DNA of 64,000 nt from contig NZ_JACIFY010000020.1 in the NCBI RefSeq assembly GCF_014197615.1, forward strand, positions 61,517-125,516, written 5' to 3'. The notes under the pieces are model-generated. The model had not been told where the DNA came from. It ran no database searches and was given only the letters and a program-made list of their open reading frames with translations. The DNA comes from Rhizobium esperanzae. Its GTDB lineage: Bacteria; Pseudomonadota; Alphaproteobacteria; Rhizobiales; Rhizobiaceae. Below, in pieces: positions 1-10,206 of this stretch. The position numbers and the translations under genes were made by a program. Positions within the stretch are counted from its first letter, which is position 1. Each line of letters begins with the position of its first letter.

Positions 1-197
1 CCCGACGCGGGCAACCGATACCGGCCGCCTCGAGGTGCTGACGTTGGCGATGAAGATGCGCATGCGCCGCTTGCAGCCGGCGCGCGCTTGGTGTCAGATG
101 ACCATCGAAACTTCTGCCGACGGCTTACGCTCGGAAAGGCAGAACCGCCAGCACCACCCCGAACATCCTGATTGCTTCCATCAACCGAGGTTTCCCA

Positions 198-1640
198 ATG
201 CGCATCGCCGTCGGTGGCATTCATATCGAATGCAGCACATACAATCCCGTTCTGAACGAGGAGAAGGATTTTCGCGTGTTGCGCGGGCAGGCGCTGCTGG
301 AAGCTCCCTACTTCGCCTTCCTCAAGGATTACGATGCCGAGTTTCTGCCGACGATCCATGCCCGGGCCATTGCCGGAGGGCCGGTTTCGCGCGCCACTTA
401 CGAGGCGTTCAAGGCAGAGTTCCTGGAGCGGCTGAAGCCGCTGCTGCCGCTCGACGGTCTCTATCTCGCCATGCACGGCGCCATGTATGTCGAGGGCATG
501 GAAGATGCCGAAGGCGACTGGATCGGTGCGGCCCGGGCGCTGGTCGGCGAGGAGTGCACGGTTTCGGCGAGCTATGACCTGCATGGCAACGTCACCCAGC
601 GCATCATCGATGCGCTCGATATCTACTCCACCTATCGCACCGCGCCGCATATCGATGTCGAAGAGACGATGCGCCGCTCGGTCTTCATGCTGGTGGAAAG
701 CCTGAAGACCGGCGTGAGGCCGGTCGTTCTCTGGGCGCCGATCCCGGTCGTCCTGCCCGGCGAGCGCACCAGCACCGTCGATGAGCCGGCTAAGAGCCTC
801 TATGCCATGCTGCCCGGGATCGATGCGATCGACGGCGTCTGGGATGCCTCGCTGATGGTCGGCTACGTCTGGGCCGACGAACCGCGCGCCACCGCCGCCG
901 CCATCATGACCGGCACCGACCGGGCCGTGCTGGAGCGTGAGGCCAAACGCCTCGCGAGTGCCTATTGGGATGCGCGCGAAGATTTCGTCTTCGGCTGCGA
1001 GACCGGCTCGCTCGAAGAATGCGTCGCCAGGGCGGTTGCAAGCCCGACCGCCCCTGTGGTGCTTGCCGAATCCGGCGACAACCCCACGGGCGGCGGCGTC
1101 GGCGACCGGGCCGAGGTGCTGGCCGAGCTGATCGCCAGGGATGCTGCCGGCGTCGTCTTCGCCGGCATCACCGATAAGGCGGCGACCGAGACCTGTTATG
1201 CCGCCGGTATCGGCGCAGAGCTGGAACTCAGCGTCGGCGCTTCGCTCGACACCAAAGGCAGCAACCCGGTCAAGGCCCGTTTCATCGTCAAATTCCTGCA
1301 CGAAACCGCAGATCCGACCGATCGGCAGGCGGTGGTTTCCATCGGCGGCATCGATCTCGTACTCTCCGCCAAACGCCGGCCCTATCACAATATCGTCGAT
1401 TTCGCTCGGCTCGGGCTCAATCCGCACGGGGCTGCGATCATCGTCGTCAAATCGGGCTACCTCTCGCCGGAGCTGGCGCCGATCGCCAATCCGAACCTGA
1501 TGGCGCTGTCGACGGGTGTCGTCGACCAGTTCGTCGAGCGCCTGCCGCGCTTACGCAAACAGTATCCGACCTATCCCTTCGACAAGGACTTTGCCTTCGA
1601 GCCGCAGGTTTTCCTCTCCGCCCGCTCGGCGCGGGTGTGA
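198..1640 (+). CDS. M81 family metallopeptidase (MlrC / microcystinase C-like)
   Basis: The 480-residue protein begins MRIAVGGIHIECSTYNP, the usual N-terminus of the M81 (MlrC) family. It has the MHGAM (His93) and YDLHGN (His129) segments and, in the C-terminal half, the ESGDNPTGGGVGD segment typical of the MlrC C-terminal domain. Family members are cytoplasmic metallopeptidases; the founding member cleaves linearised microcystin, but substrates in rhizobia are unknown. The start is preceded by GAGG. The gene lies 49 bp upstream of a gamma-glutamyltransferase-family gene on the same strand, suggesting a shared role in small-peptide or amide catabolism. Bases 1-197 upstream hold no gene I can support. 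Family assignment is firm, substrate is not. Confidence 0.88.
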   Translation: MRIAVGGIHIECSTYNPVLNEEKDFRVLRGQALLEAPYFAFLKDYDAEFLPTIHARAIAGGPVSRATYEAFKAEFLERLKPLLPLDGLYLAMHGAMYVEGMEDAEGDWIGAARALVGEECTVSASYDLHGNVTQRIIDALDIYSTYRTAPHIDVEETMRRSVFMLVESLKTGVRPVVLWAPIPVVLPGERTSTVDEPAKSLYAMLPGIDAIDGVWDASLMVGYVWADEPRATAAAIMTGTDRAVLEREAKRLASAYWDAREDFVFGCETGSLEECVARAVASPTAPVVLAESGDNPTGGGVGDRAEVLAELIARDAAGVVFAGITDKAATETCYAAGIGAELELSVGASLDTKGSNPVKARFIVKFLHETADPTDRQAVVSIGGIDLVLSAKRRPYHNIVDFARLGLNPHGAAIIVVKSGYLSPELAPIANPNLMALSTGVVDQFVERLPRLRKQYPTYPFDKDFAFEPQVFLSARSARV

Positions 1641-1689
1641 GCTTCTGCCGGTCTCTACGAGGCATGACTTCGCGAAAAGGACATTTGCA

Positions 1690-3474
1690 ATGACCGCATT
1701 CACGACCCGCCCTGAGATTCTCGGCACGTTCGGTGTCGTCACTTCGACGCACTGGATCGCCTCGGCGGTCGGCATGAGCATTCTCGAAAAGGGCGGTAAC
1801 GCCTTCGATGCCGCGGTGGCGACGGGCTTCGTACTGCAGATCGTCGAGCCGCATCTCTGCGGCCCGGGCGGCGACCTGCCGGCGGTGATCTATTCGAAGC
1901 AGAAGGACAAGGTCGAGGTTATCTGTGCACAAGGGCCGGCCCCCGCGGGGGCGACGATCGAGCACTACACTGGGGAAGGCCTGGCGCTGATCCCCGGCGA
2001 CGGCTTGCTGGCGACGGTCATTCCCGGCGCCTTCGACGGTTGGATGCTGATGCTGCGCGATTACGGCACGATGAGCGTGCGCGAGGTGCTCGAGCCGGCG
2101 ATCTATTACGCCGAGCACGGCCATCCCTTGCTGCCCGGCGTCTCCGCCACGATCAAGGGGCTCGCCGTCTTCTTCGAGAAGGAATGGCCGACATCCTACG
2201 AAACCTGGCTGCCTCATGGCAGCGTGCCCGAGGCGCAGGCGAATTTCCGCAACCCCGTGCTGGCCGAAACCTGGAGGCGCGTCATTGCCGAAGCCGAGGC
2301 AAAAAGCGGCCGCGAAGCGCAGGTGGAGGCGGCACGCAACGCCTTCTATCGCGGCTTCATCGCCGAAAGGATCGACGCCTATCTGCAATCCGCCGAAGTG
2401 ATGGATGCGAGCGGCAGCCGCCACAAGGGCGTGCTGACCGCAAACGACATGGCGAACTGGTCGGCGACGATCGAGGAACCGCTGACCTGTGACTATCACG
2501 GCTGGACGATCGCCAAGACAGGCCCCTGGGGCCAGGGTCCGGTCTTTCTGCAGACGCTTTCGATCCTCAAGGGTTTCAATCTCGCCGCGATGGACCCTGC
2601 CGGCGCAGACTTCGTCCATACCGTCGCCGAGGCAATGAAACTCGCCGTCGCCGACCGCGAGGTCTATTACGGCGATCCCGTCTTTTCCGAGATCCCACTC
2701 GCGCAGCTGCTGTCGGAGACCTATGCTGCCGAGCGCCGCAAGCTCATCGGCGCCGACGCCTCCTTCGAGCTTCGCCCCGGAATCGTTCCGGGCTTCGAGG
2801 CCCAGCACAATCTGACGATGAAGATGCTCGGCGCCGATTCCGGAACCGGCGCCGTCTACGAGCCGACCATGGCACATCTTTCCGAAAAACGCGGCGACAC
2901 CGTGCATATCGACGTGATCGACCGCGACGGCAACATGGTTTCCGTCACGCCCTCCGGCGGCTGGCTGCAATCGTCGCCGACCGTGCCCGGCCTCGGCTTC
3001 TGCCTCAATTCCCGCGCCCAGATGTTCTGGCTGAAGCCGGGCCTGCCGACCTCGCTTGCACCGGGAAAGCGGCCGCGCACGACGCTGACGCCTTCGCTCG
3101 GCCTTTACGAGGGCCGCCCGACCCTTGCCTTCGGCACGCCGGGCGGCGATCAGCAGGAACAATGGCAGCTCTCCTTCTTCCTGCGGCATGCGCATCACAA
3201 GCTGAACCTGCAGGCGGCGATCGATGAGCCGCTATTCCACACCTCGCATTTCCCGAGCTCCTTCTATCCCCGCACCCGCGAACCCGGCAGCCTGATGGCG
3301 GAGGCAAATTTCGGCGCCGATGTGCTCGAAGCGCTCGCCCGCAGGGGTCACAAGCTGACGATCGCGGCCCCTTGGACGATCGGCCGGCTGACGGCGGCGC
3401 GACGCGATGCCGACGGCCTGATGCGCGCCGCCGCAACCCCACGCCTGATGCAGGCCTATGCGGTCGGGCGGTAA
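1690..3474 (+). CDS. gamma-glutamyltransferase family protein
   Basis: This 594-residue protein of the Ntn-hydrolase GGT family opens with the family's N-terminal pattern (VTSTHWIASAVGMSILEKGGNAFDAAVA). Thr404, in GDTVHIDVIDRDGN, is the expected self-cleavage site and catalytic nucleophile, followed by SVTPSGGW and a C-terminal small-subunit region with GTPGGDQQ. The open frame extends upstream, but ATG 1690 is chosen because everything before it overlaps the mlrC-like gene and the family homology starts here. No signal peptide is obvious, so it may be cytoplasmic, unlike classical periplasmic GGT. Known activities of relatives include gamma-glutamyl hydrolysis and transfer and oxamate amidohydrolase; the exact substrate cannot be read from sequence. 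Confidence 0.85.
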   Translation: MTAFTTRPEILGTFGVVTSTHWIASAVGMSILEKGGNAFDAAVATGFVLQIVEPHLCGPGGDLPAVIYSKQKDKVEVICAQGPAPAGATIEHYTGEGLALIPGDGLLATVIPGAFDGWMLMLRDYGTMSVREVLEPAIYYAEHGHPLLPGVSATIKGLAVFFEKEWPTSYETWLPHGSVPEAQANFRNPVLAETWRRVIAEAEAKSGREAQVEAARNAFYRGFIAERIDAYLQSAEVMDASGSRHKGVLTANDMANWSATIEEPLTCDYHGWTIAKTGPWGQGPVFLQTLSILKGFNLAAMDPAGADFVHTVAEAMKLAVADREVYYGDPVFSEIPLAQLLSETYAAERRKLIGADASFELRPGIVPGFEAQHNLTMKMLGADSGTGAVYEPTMAHLSEKRGDTVHIDVIDRDGNMVSVTPSGGWLQSSPTVPGLGFCLNSRAQMFWLKPGLPTSLAPGKRPRTTLTPSLGLYEGRPTLAFGTPGGDQQEQWQLSFFLRHAHHKLNLQAAIDEPLFHTSHFPSSFYPRTREPGSLMAEANFGADVLEALARRGHKLTIAAPWTIGRLTAARRDADGLMRAAATPRLMQAYAVGR

Positions 3475-3736
3475 AACCCTGAGGCTTCGCCGCCGCTCTA
3501 AAATGAAATGAGAACGCAAGTATTGCGGGAAAACAACCCGCTGAGGTGGCGCGGAACCGCGGCTTTTTGCTGCACCGCTTATATGACTTCTGCTAGATAT
3601 TATTTCACCAATAATTATTAACGACCAGTTCCGCCCATTTGTGTTCTCTTATCCCTACGAATCAAAAAGGTTTGATTTGCCCGGGGACGGCCACCATGTT
3701 GAAGCATGGGGCGATGCAACAGTTGGGTGGGTGCCT

Positions 3737-5071
3737 ATGCTGCAACGGATTGAAGACATTGATGCAGCGCTCGTCGACAGGCTGCAGCATTCGGCATTCA
3801 AGTACTTCCTGAAATATTCCAACCCCGAAAATGGCCTGGTGGCCGATACTTCGATCGGCGGCGTGCCGGCGAGCATCGCAGCCGTCGGCTTTGGCCTTTC
3901 CTCCTATCCCGTCGGTGTCGAGCGTTGCTGGATCAGCCGCGAGGAAGCAGCCGAACGCACGGTCAACACGCTGCGTTTCTTCGCTGAGGCGCGCCAGGGC
4001 GAGGAACGCCACGCGACCGGCCATCGCGGCTTCTTCTATCATTTCCTGCATATGGATACCGGCCATCGCGCCTGGAACAGCGAGCTTTCGACCATCGACA
4101 CGGCGCTGCTGGTCGCCGGCATCCTGACGGCGGCGCAGTATTTCAACAGGGAAGACGACGAGACGGAAACGGAAATCCGTGAACTCGCGACCTTCATCTA
4201 CGAGCGCGTCGACTGGCGCTGGGCGCTGAACAAGGGCGACACTATTGCTATGGGCTGGAAGCCCTCGTCCGGCTTCCTGCGCTGGCGCTATCACGGCTTC
4301 GACGAGGCGATCATCCTCTATGCGCTGGCGCTCGGCTCGCCGACGCACCCCATCCCGCAGTCATGTTACGACGCCTTTACGTCGAGCTATTCCTGGATGC
4401 TGCACGGCGAGCAGTCCTATCTCTATGCCGGGCCGCTGTTCATCCATCTCTTCTCGCATGCCTGGATCGATTTCCGCGGCATTCGCGACAAGCCGATGGC
4501 GGAGCGCAATTGGGATTATTTCCGCAACACGCAGGTGATGATCAACGTCCAGCGGGATTATGCCGAGCGCAATCCCGGCCAGTTCGTCGGCTATAACAGG
4601 AATATCTGGGGCTTCTCCGCCTGCGACGGCCCGCCGCCGACACGGCGCATGCGCGGCGGCCGCCAGCCGAAGGTTCTGGGTTATGCCGCCCGCGGCGCCC
4701 CGCTTGGGCCCGATGACGGCACCATCGCCCCCTGGGCGGCCCTTGCCTGCCTGCCCTATGACCGGCAGGCGGCTCTCGACGGCACCAAGGCGTTGCTGAC
4801 CACCTATCCGAACCTGCTGCTGGAAGGCGGCTTCCCCGGTGGCTTTAACCCGACGGTCAAGACCAAACGGCCGGAAGGCTGGGTCGACGACCGCACCGTC
4901 GGCATCGACCAGGGTCTTGTCGTCATGACGATCGAGAACGAGCGCTCCGATTTCATCTGGAGGCTGATGCGGCAATCGCCGGTCATCCGCCTCGGGCTCG
5001 AGCGCGCCGGCTTTACCGGCGGCTGGCTCGAAGGCATCGAGCCGGAAGACCTGGTGCGCAAGTTCGGGTAG
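3737..5071 (+). CDS. glucoamylase family protein (GH-like alpha/alpha barrel)
   Basis: The 444-residue protein contains the glycoamylase-like signature HRGFFYHFLHMDTG followed by ELSTIDTALLVAGIL, as in the GlcoA domain of cyclic beta-1,2-glucan synthases and in stand-alone homologues. It also has GWKPSSGFLRWRYHGFDEAIILY, and GPLFIHLFSHAWIDFRG. No signal peptide is visible, so a cytoplasmic oligosaccharide hydrolase is likely. The frame is open back to 3641, but the extra 32 residues are low-quality and neither start has a good ribosome site; ATG 3737 is my choice and is uncertain. The 260 bp upstream are AT-rich around 3590-3625 and probably carry its promoter. It stands alone on this strand. 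Confidence 0.8.
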   Translation: MLQRIEDIDAALVDRLQHSAFKYFLKYSNPENGLVADTSIGGVPASIAAVGFGLSSYPVGVERCWISREEAAERTVNTLRFFAEARQGEERHATGHRGFFYHFLHMDTGHRAWNSELSTIDTALLVAGILTAAQYFNREDDETETEIRELATFIYERVDWRWALNKGDTIAMGWKPSSGFLRWRYHGFDEAIILYALALGSPTHPIPQSCYDAFTSSYSWMLHGEQSYLYAGPLFIHLFSHAWIDFRGIRDKPMAERNWDYFRNTQVMINVQRDYAERNPGQFVGYNRNIWGFSACDGPPPTRRMRGGRQPKVLGYAARGAPLGPDDGTIAPWAALACLPYDRQAALDGTKALLTTYPNLLLEGGFPGGFNPTVKTKRPEGWVDDRTVGIDQGLVVMTIENERSDFIWRLMRQSPVIRLGLERAGFTGGWLEGIEPEDLVRKFG

Positions 5072-5572
5072 GTGTCCACTCCCGAGTTCGGCAAGCTCAA
5101 TTCAGCGGCTTAGGCCGCCAGTCAGTTTCATCAACCGTAGTAGGTAGTCGTTGAAAGGTTCAGTTCTTCGAGTTCGCTCTCTATCGTTTGCCAATTCATT
5201 CTCGGCTCGAAGCCTGCTCGCCTTCTGGCGGTAATCAATAGTCTGATCTTAACACGTCCGCACCACTCTGCCGCGCCTCTGCGGCTAATGTGATTGCCGC
5301 GGCTCGGAGCTACCGCTTCAACGAAGCTCTCTGTCTTCGGGCACAAAGTGAGCGGTACGGTGGGAAAGAGATCATATGCAATCAACTCACCCGCTTTCAT
5401 GGTGATGCTGGGAGGCACGCATTTTTCCGCTCACAGCGCGATGTTTCAAAAGGTGTGAATCACACCTCAAAGATGACGACCGCTACGCCAGATTAAGTTG
5501 TTAATTACCTACGAAATTCTATCGTATGCGTTGCACAAGATTCGTCTCAGCTCAGCGCCGACAGGAACTGCA
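5072..5572. other. AT-richer spacer at the edge of a possible island
   Basis: This 500-bp stretch is clearly poorer in GC than the genes to its left and continues into the restriction gene. I see no RNA gene, terminator or clean direct repeat that would mark an attachment site. The only reading frame of note is the doubtful leftward one at 5131-5400. Confidence 0.4.
5131..5400 (-). CDS. doubtful small hypothetical protein
   Basis: A leftward frame of 89 residues starting MKAGELIAYDLFPTVPL. It contains no motif that I recognise. It overlaps other open frames, has no convincing ribosome-binding site and could be chance or a decayed gene fragment at the edge of the low-GC insert. It is listed because the stretch otherwise has no gene. 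Confidence 0.2.
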   Translation of the reverse strand: MKAGELIAYDLFPTVPLTLCPKTESFVEAVAPSRGNHISRRGAAEWCGRVKIRLLITARRRAGFEPRMNWQTIESELEELNLSTTTYYG

Positions 5573-7363
5573 ATGAAGATCACCCCTACCGCATTGACAC
5601 TTAACCAACTCCTGGGATCTGCAAACGAGCGCTTCGTTATCCCGTCTTACCAACGGCGCTACTCTTGGAAGAGCCAGCAACTCTACGACCTAATTGATGA
5701 TATCAATTTGCTCGAAGGCACTGATACGCATCTCCTTGGAAGCATCGTATGCCTGACAGGAGCGCACACTGCGGGTCTTAACATGCTGGAGTTAGTGGAC
5801 GGCCAACAGCGCCTTACCACGATCAGTATTCTGCTCGAATGCCTGAAAGAAGCGTTTGTGAAATCTGGCAAGGAAGAGCGCGTAAAGGAACTGGAGCGCC
5901 TCCTTGCCGCGACGCCGTACAATGGCCCGTCCGTCCCCAAGATCGCCTTGGACACCATGGATAGCGACGAATTTGGGCTGCACGTGAAGACTCCCGACCC
6001 GGCTGAAGACGCAAAGTTTATGAATGAGCGGCTTCATGACGTCTTTTGGTATGCTCGGGACTGGATTGCCCAGCAAAAACCCGAAAATCTCCTGGCATTC
6101 GTATACAAGCTGCTCAATCAGGCGCTGGTCGTTCGACTAGATGTCAGCAACGCCAAAGATGCTTTCAAACTATTCGAGACCATCAACAATCGCGGTCTCC
6201 GGCTTAGTCCGACAGATATCATCAAGAACTTTGTGCTAGGCAATGCGGCGCGCTTCGGAGAGAACCAGCTAAAAGATGCGAAAGGTAGCTGGTCCAAACT
6301 CATGAAATTTTTGGACGGCACCGACTCTGACGCATTCTTCCGTTACTTTCTGATCTCTAAACTCGCCACCCGCCTGACGAAGGGCGATGTCGTACACGAG
6401 TTTCAGTCCTATTTCATGAATGAGGTGTCTGAGGCAGAAAAGCTGCCGGATAGACATTGGTACGCATATGAAGAAGATAGCGAGGACGAGGATAGCGCTG
6501 AGGTAGAAGTTGCTGATGAAGCGGCGACTAAGAAGCCCAAAGGCATGCCCAAAATCACATTCGATAAGTTCCTTGAGGGCCTAGTCAACAGCGCCAAAGT
6601 CTACGGAGAGCTGATCAATCAGCGCACTGGCAACGCGAAGATTGATCGACGATTGCGGAATCTTCGTATGATCAAAGCTACGCAAGCCTATGGTTTTCTA
6701 ATGTATCTCCGGGCGAACGGGACTGGCAACAACGCTTTCATCGAAATTCTCCGGCTGACCGAGAACTTCATCCTCCGTCGCCATGTCTGCCGAGAAAGAG
6801 CAAACGACACTGAACGCCTCTTCGCAAGACTTTGTGAGGCAGATGTCGAAAACCCAATACCTGAAGTCCTTGCAGCTTATCGGGAGGAGTGCCCATCTGA
6901 TGAAAAATTCCGACATGAATTCGCGTCAGCGGAATTTACGTCGAACATCATCGATCGTGCTCGTTACTGCTTGGAGCAACTCGAACTAGCCAAGCACGGA
7001 GACCATGCCGAACTAGGCGTTCTTGGTTCAGATTCCGTTCATGTCGAACATATTATCCCGAAGAGGATCAACACCAAGAAAAGCAAGGACGAGTTCGGAA
7101 ACTGGCCTGAATATCTCGGCGAACGAGTCAGCAGGCTCCATCCAAAACTCGTCCACCGCATCGGCAATCTGACTCTTTTCGCGGGAACTCTGAACATTGT
7201 CGCATCCAACAACCCATTTTCATCGAAGAAAGATGGCTACAAGGCTTCATCCATATTGATAACGAAGGAGCTGGGTCAGATGCCTAACTTCAAGTTCAAT
7301 CACCTTGAAGCGCGGTCGAAAACCCTGGCAGATTTAGCTATCGAACGTTGGCCATCCCCTTAA
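5573..7363 (+). CDS. DUF262 + DUF1524 protein, GmrSD-like modification-dependent restriction enzyme
   Basis: This 596-residue protein fuses an N-terminal DUF262 (ParB/sulfiredoxin-like) domain, with IPSYQRRYSW (24-32) and DGQQRLTT (76-83), to a C-terminal DUF1524 His-Me finger nuclease domain with HVEHIIP (His490, His493) and HRIGNLTLF. The middle has an acidic stretch EEDSEDEDSAEVEVADE. Relatives such as GmrSD and BrxU use the DUF262 part for NTP-dependent control and the DUF1524 part to cut DNA bearing modified cytosine; other relatives (SspE) act on phosphorothioated DNA. ATG 5573 follows AGGAA; a TTG further upstream at 5498 lacks such a site. The gene is visibly lower in GC than its neighbours and stands alone between metabolic genes, which fits acquisition as a one-gene anti-phage island. 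Confidence 0.85.
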   Translation: MKITPTALTLNQLLGSANERFVIPSYQRRYSWKSQQLYDLIDDINLLEGTDTHLLGSIVCLTGAHTAGLNMLELVDGQQRLTTISILLECLKEAFVKSGKEERVKELERLLAATPYNGPSVPKIALDTMDSDEFGLHVKTPDPAEDAKFMNERLHDVFWYARDWIAQQKPENLLAFVYKLLNQALVVRLDVSNAKDAFKLFETINNRGLRLSPTDIIKNFVLGNAARFGENQLKDAKGSWSKLMKFLDGTDSDAFFRYFLISKLATRLTKGDVVHEFQSYFMNEVSEAEKLPDRHWYAYEEDSEDEDSAEVEVADEAATKKPKGMPKITFDKFLEGLVNSAKVYGELINQRTGNAKIDRRLRNLRMIKATQAYGFLMYLRANGTGNNAFIEILRLTENFILRRHVCRERANDTERLFARLCEADVENPIPEVLAAYREECPSDEKFRHEFASAEFTSNIIDRARYCLEQLELAKHGDHAELGVLGSDSVHVEHIIPKRINTKKSKDEFGNWPEYLGERVSRLHPKLVHRIGNLTLFAGTLNIVASNNPFSSKKDGYKASSILITKELGQMPNFKFNHLEARSKTLADLAIERWPSP

Positions 7364-7441
7364 AGGGTGAGCAGTTTTCGGAGAGGATCAGGCGCGAGTT
7401 GAAGATAATAGAGCGTCCTAACGGACACGCAGGGCCTTAAC

Positions 7442-8475
<1,034 letters not shown>

Positions 8476-8479
<4 letters not shown>

Positions 8480-10143
8480 TGGCCGACGGTCCGTTTCGAT
8501 TGCGTATAGAGTGTCAGGGTGAGCGGCAGCGACAGAACGACCATCATCAAGGCATAGGGTGCGGCCGAGACGTAATCGATCTCGCTGGTCAGCGACCAGA
8601 ATTTCGTCGCCAGCGTATCGACGCCGTTGGGCGACAGCATCAGCGTCGCCGTCAGTTCATTGGTGATGCCAAGCGCGACCAGCGCGACGCTGGCGGCCGC
8701 CCCTGGGGCTGCGAGCCGCATGGTGATCTGGCGGACCGCCTGGCCCGGGGTGCGGCCCAGCCCCATCGCGGCGCGCTCCAGTTCCACCGGGGCCTGGGCG
8801 ATGCTGGCGCGCAGCCCGACCATGGCGCGCGGCAGAAAAAGCATCACATAGGCGACGATGAGCGTTGCGAAGGTCTGATAGAGCGGCAGCACGAGACGCA
8901 CGGTGATCGTCACCAGCGCCAGCGCCACGACGACGCCCGGCAGCGAGCCGACATAATAATGGCAGGCTTCGAGCACGCGCTGGACGCGGCCGGGCGCCCG
9001 CACGGAAAGCCAGGCCATCGGCGCTGCGGCAATGGTTGCCAGCACGCCGCCGGCGATGGCAAGCACGATCGTCTGCAGGAAGGCGCTGCCGACCTCGATG
9101 CGCCAGATGCCGCTGCCGCCGAGATAGAGCCAGCGGCCAAGCGTCACCAGCGGCACGCCGAGCGTCAAAACCGCCAGCGCCACGGGCAACAGGACGGCCG
9201 GCACCACGAACCAGCCGAGCCGCCGGCGGTCCGCCGGACGCGGCGAGCCGGAGCCGACCCGGGCATAACGTTCGTTGCCGCGCACCAGCACCTCGAAGCC
9301 GAGCAGAAAAAGACAGCAGGCGACGAGCACCCCGCCGAGCATGTTGGAGGCCGGGCTGTTGTAGGAGGACTGGAACTGGTCGACGATCGCGGTCGCGAAA
9401 GTATCGAACCGGATCATCACGAACAGGCCATATTCCGAAAGCAGATGCAGCGCGATCAGCAGCGAGCCGCCGCAGATGGCCAGTCTGAGCTGCGGCAGCA
9501 CGGCGCGGAAAAACACCCGCCAGGGATTGAGGCCGAGCGAGGCCGCCGCATCCTCGATTGCCGGATCGAGCCGGCGCAGTGCGGCGGCGACCGGCAGGTA
9601 GAGGAAGGGATAATAGGCGATCACCGAAACGAAGACGCCGCTCTCTAGACCGCGCATCCCGGGAACGAGGCTGACCCAGGCATAGCTGTGCACGAAGGCG
9701 GGCACGGCGAGCGGGGCGATCGCAAGCCAGGCCCAGAGCCGCGCACAGGGAATATCGGTCCGTTCGGTCAGCCAGGCGAGCGTCACGGCAAGCGCGATCG
9801 ACAGCGGAATGGTGATCGTCTCAAGCAGAACCGTATTGACGAGGAGTTCGCCGACCCGTGGCCGGAAGACCAAAACCTTCACCGTTTCCCAGCCGACATC
9901 GTAGGTGACCCAGCCGATGAAGCCGAGCGGCACGAGGCTGAAGATCGCAACGATGGTTGCAAGCAGGATCACGGAAGCGTGCGGCATGCGTCCGCGCGGC
10001 AAAATCATTCGCACGGTCCTCGGCGCCACCGGCGCTTCATGACCGGATGCGAGCAATCTGTTGTCCTGCAGCAAGGCCGATGCCTTCACACGCTGAAAAA
10101 GGAAGGCAACCGCCTTTGAAAGACGGTTGCCGGATATCGTCAT
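8476..10143 (-). CDS. iron(III)-type ABC transporter permease, two fused domains (FbpB-like)
   Basis: This 555-residue inner-membrane protein has about twelve hydrophobic segments in two repeats. Each repeat carries an EAA-like loop contacting the ATPase: AASLGLNPWRVFFRAVLPQL in the first half and RAAMGLGRTPGQAVRQITM in the second. Fused permeases of this size are typical of FbpB/SfuB/HitB ferric iron importers. The first 50 residues are hydrophilic and not conserved-looking, so the true start may be a little further in. It is the middle gene of the binding protein-permease-ATPase operon, 63 bp after the binding-protein gene, with a small hairpin between them. Confidence 0.88.
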
Positions 10144-10161
10144 GCCCTAAGGTTTTCTTGA

Positions 10162-10182
10162 GCCAAAAGCAACAGTTTTGGC
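10162..10182 (-). other. intercistronic hairpin after the binding-protein gene
   Basis: A perfect 7-bp inverted repeat GCCAAAA/TTTTGGC with a 7-nt loop lies between the binding-protein and permease genes. Hairpins here commonly protect the upstream binding-protein message or terminate part of the transcripts, giving more binding protein than permease. There is no clean U-tract, so partial stability control is the more likely role. Confidence 0.4.
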
Positions 10183-10206
10183 CGAAGCAGGCCTGCGGCA
10201 GAAAAG

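Noticed and set aside
1..197. End of a coding region at the left edge
   Set aside because: None of the frames gives a convincing protein end, so no partial gene is called.
1447..3198. Long leftward open frame of 583 codons opposite the GGT-family gene
   Set aside because: Its translation is arginine-, glycine- and histidine-rich without any family pattern; it is a GC-rich antisense shadow of the true gene.
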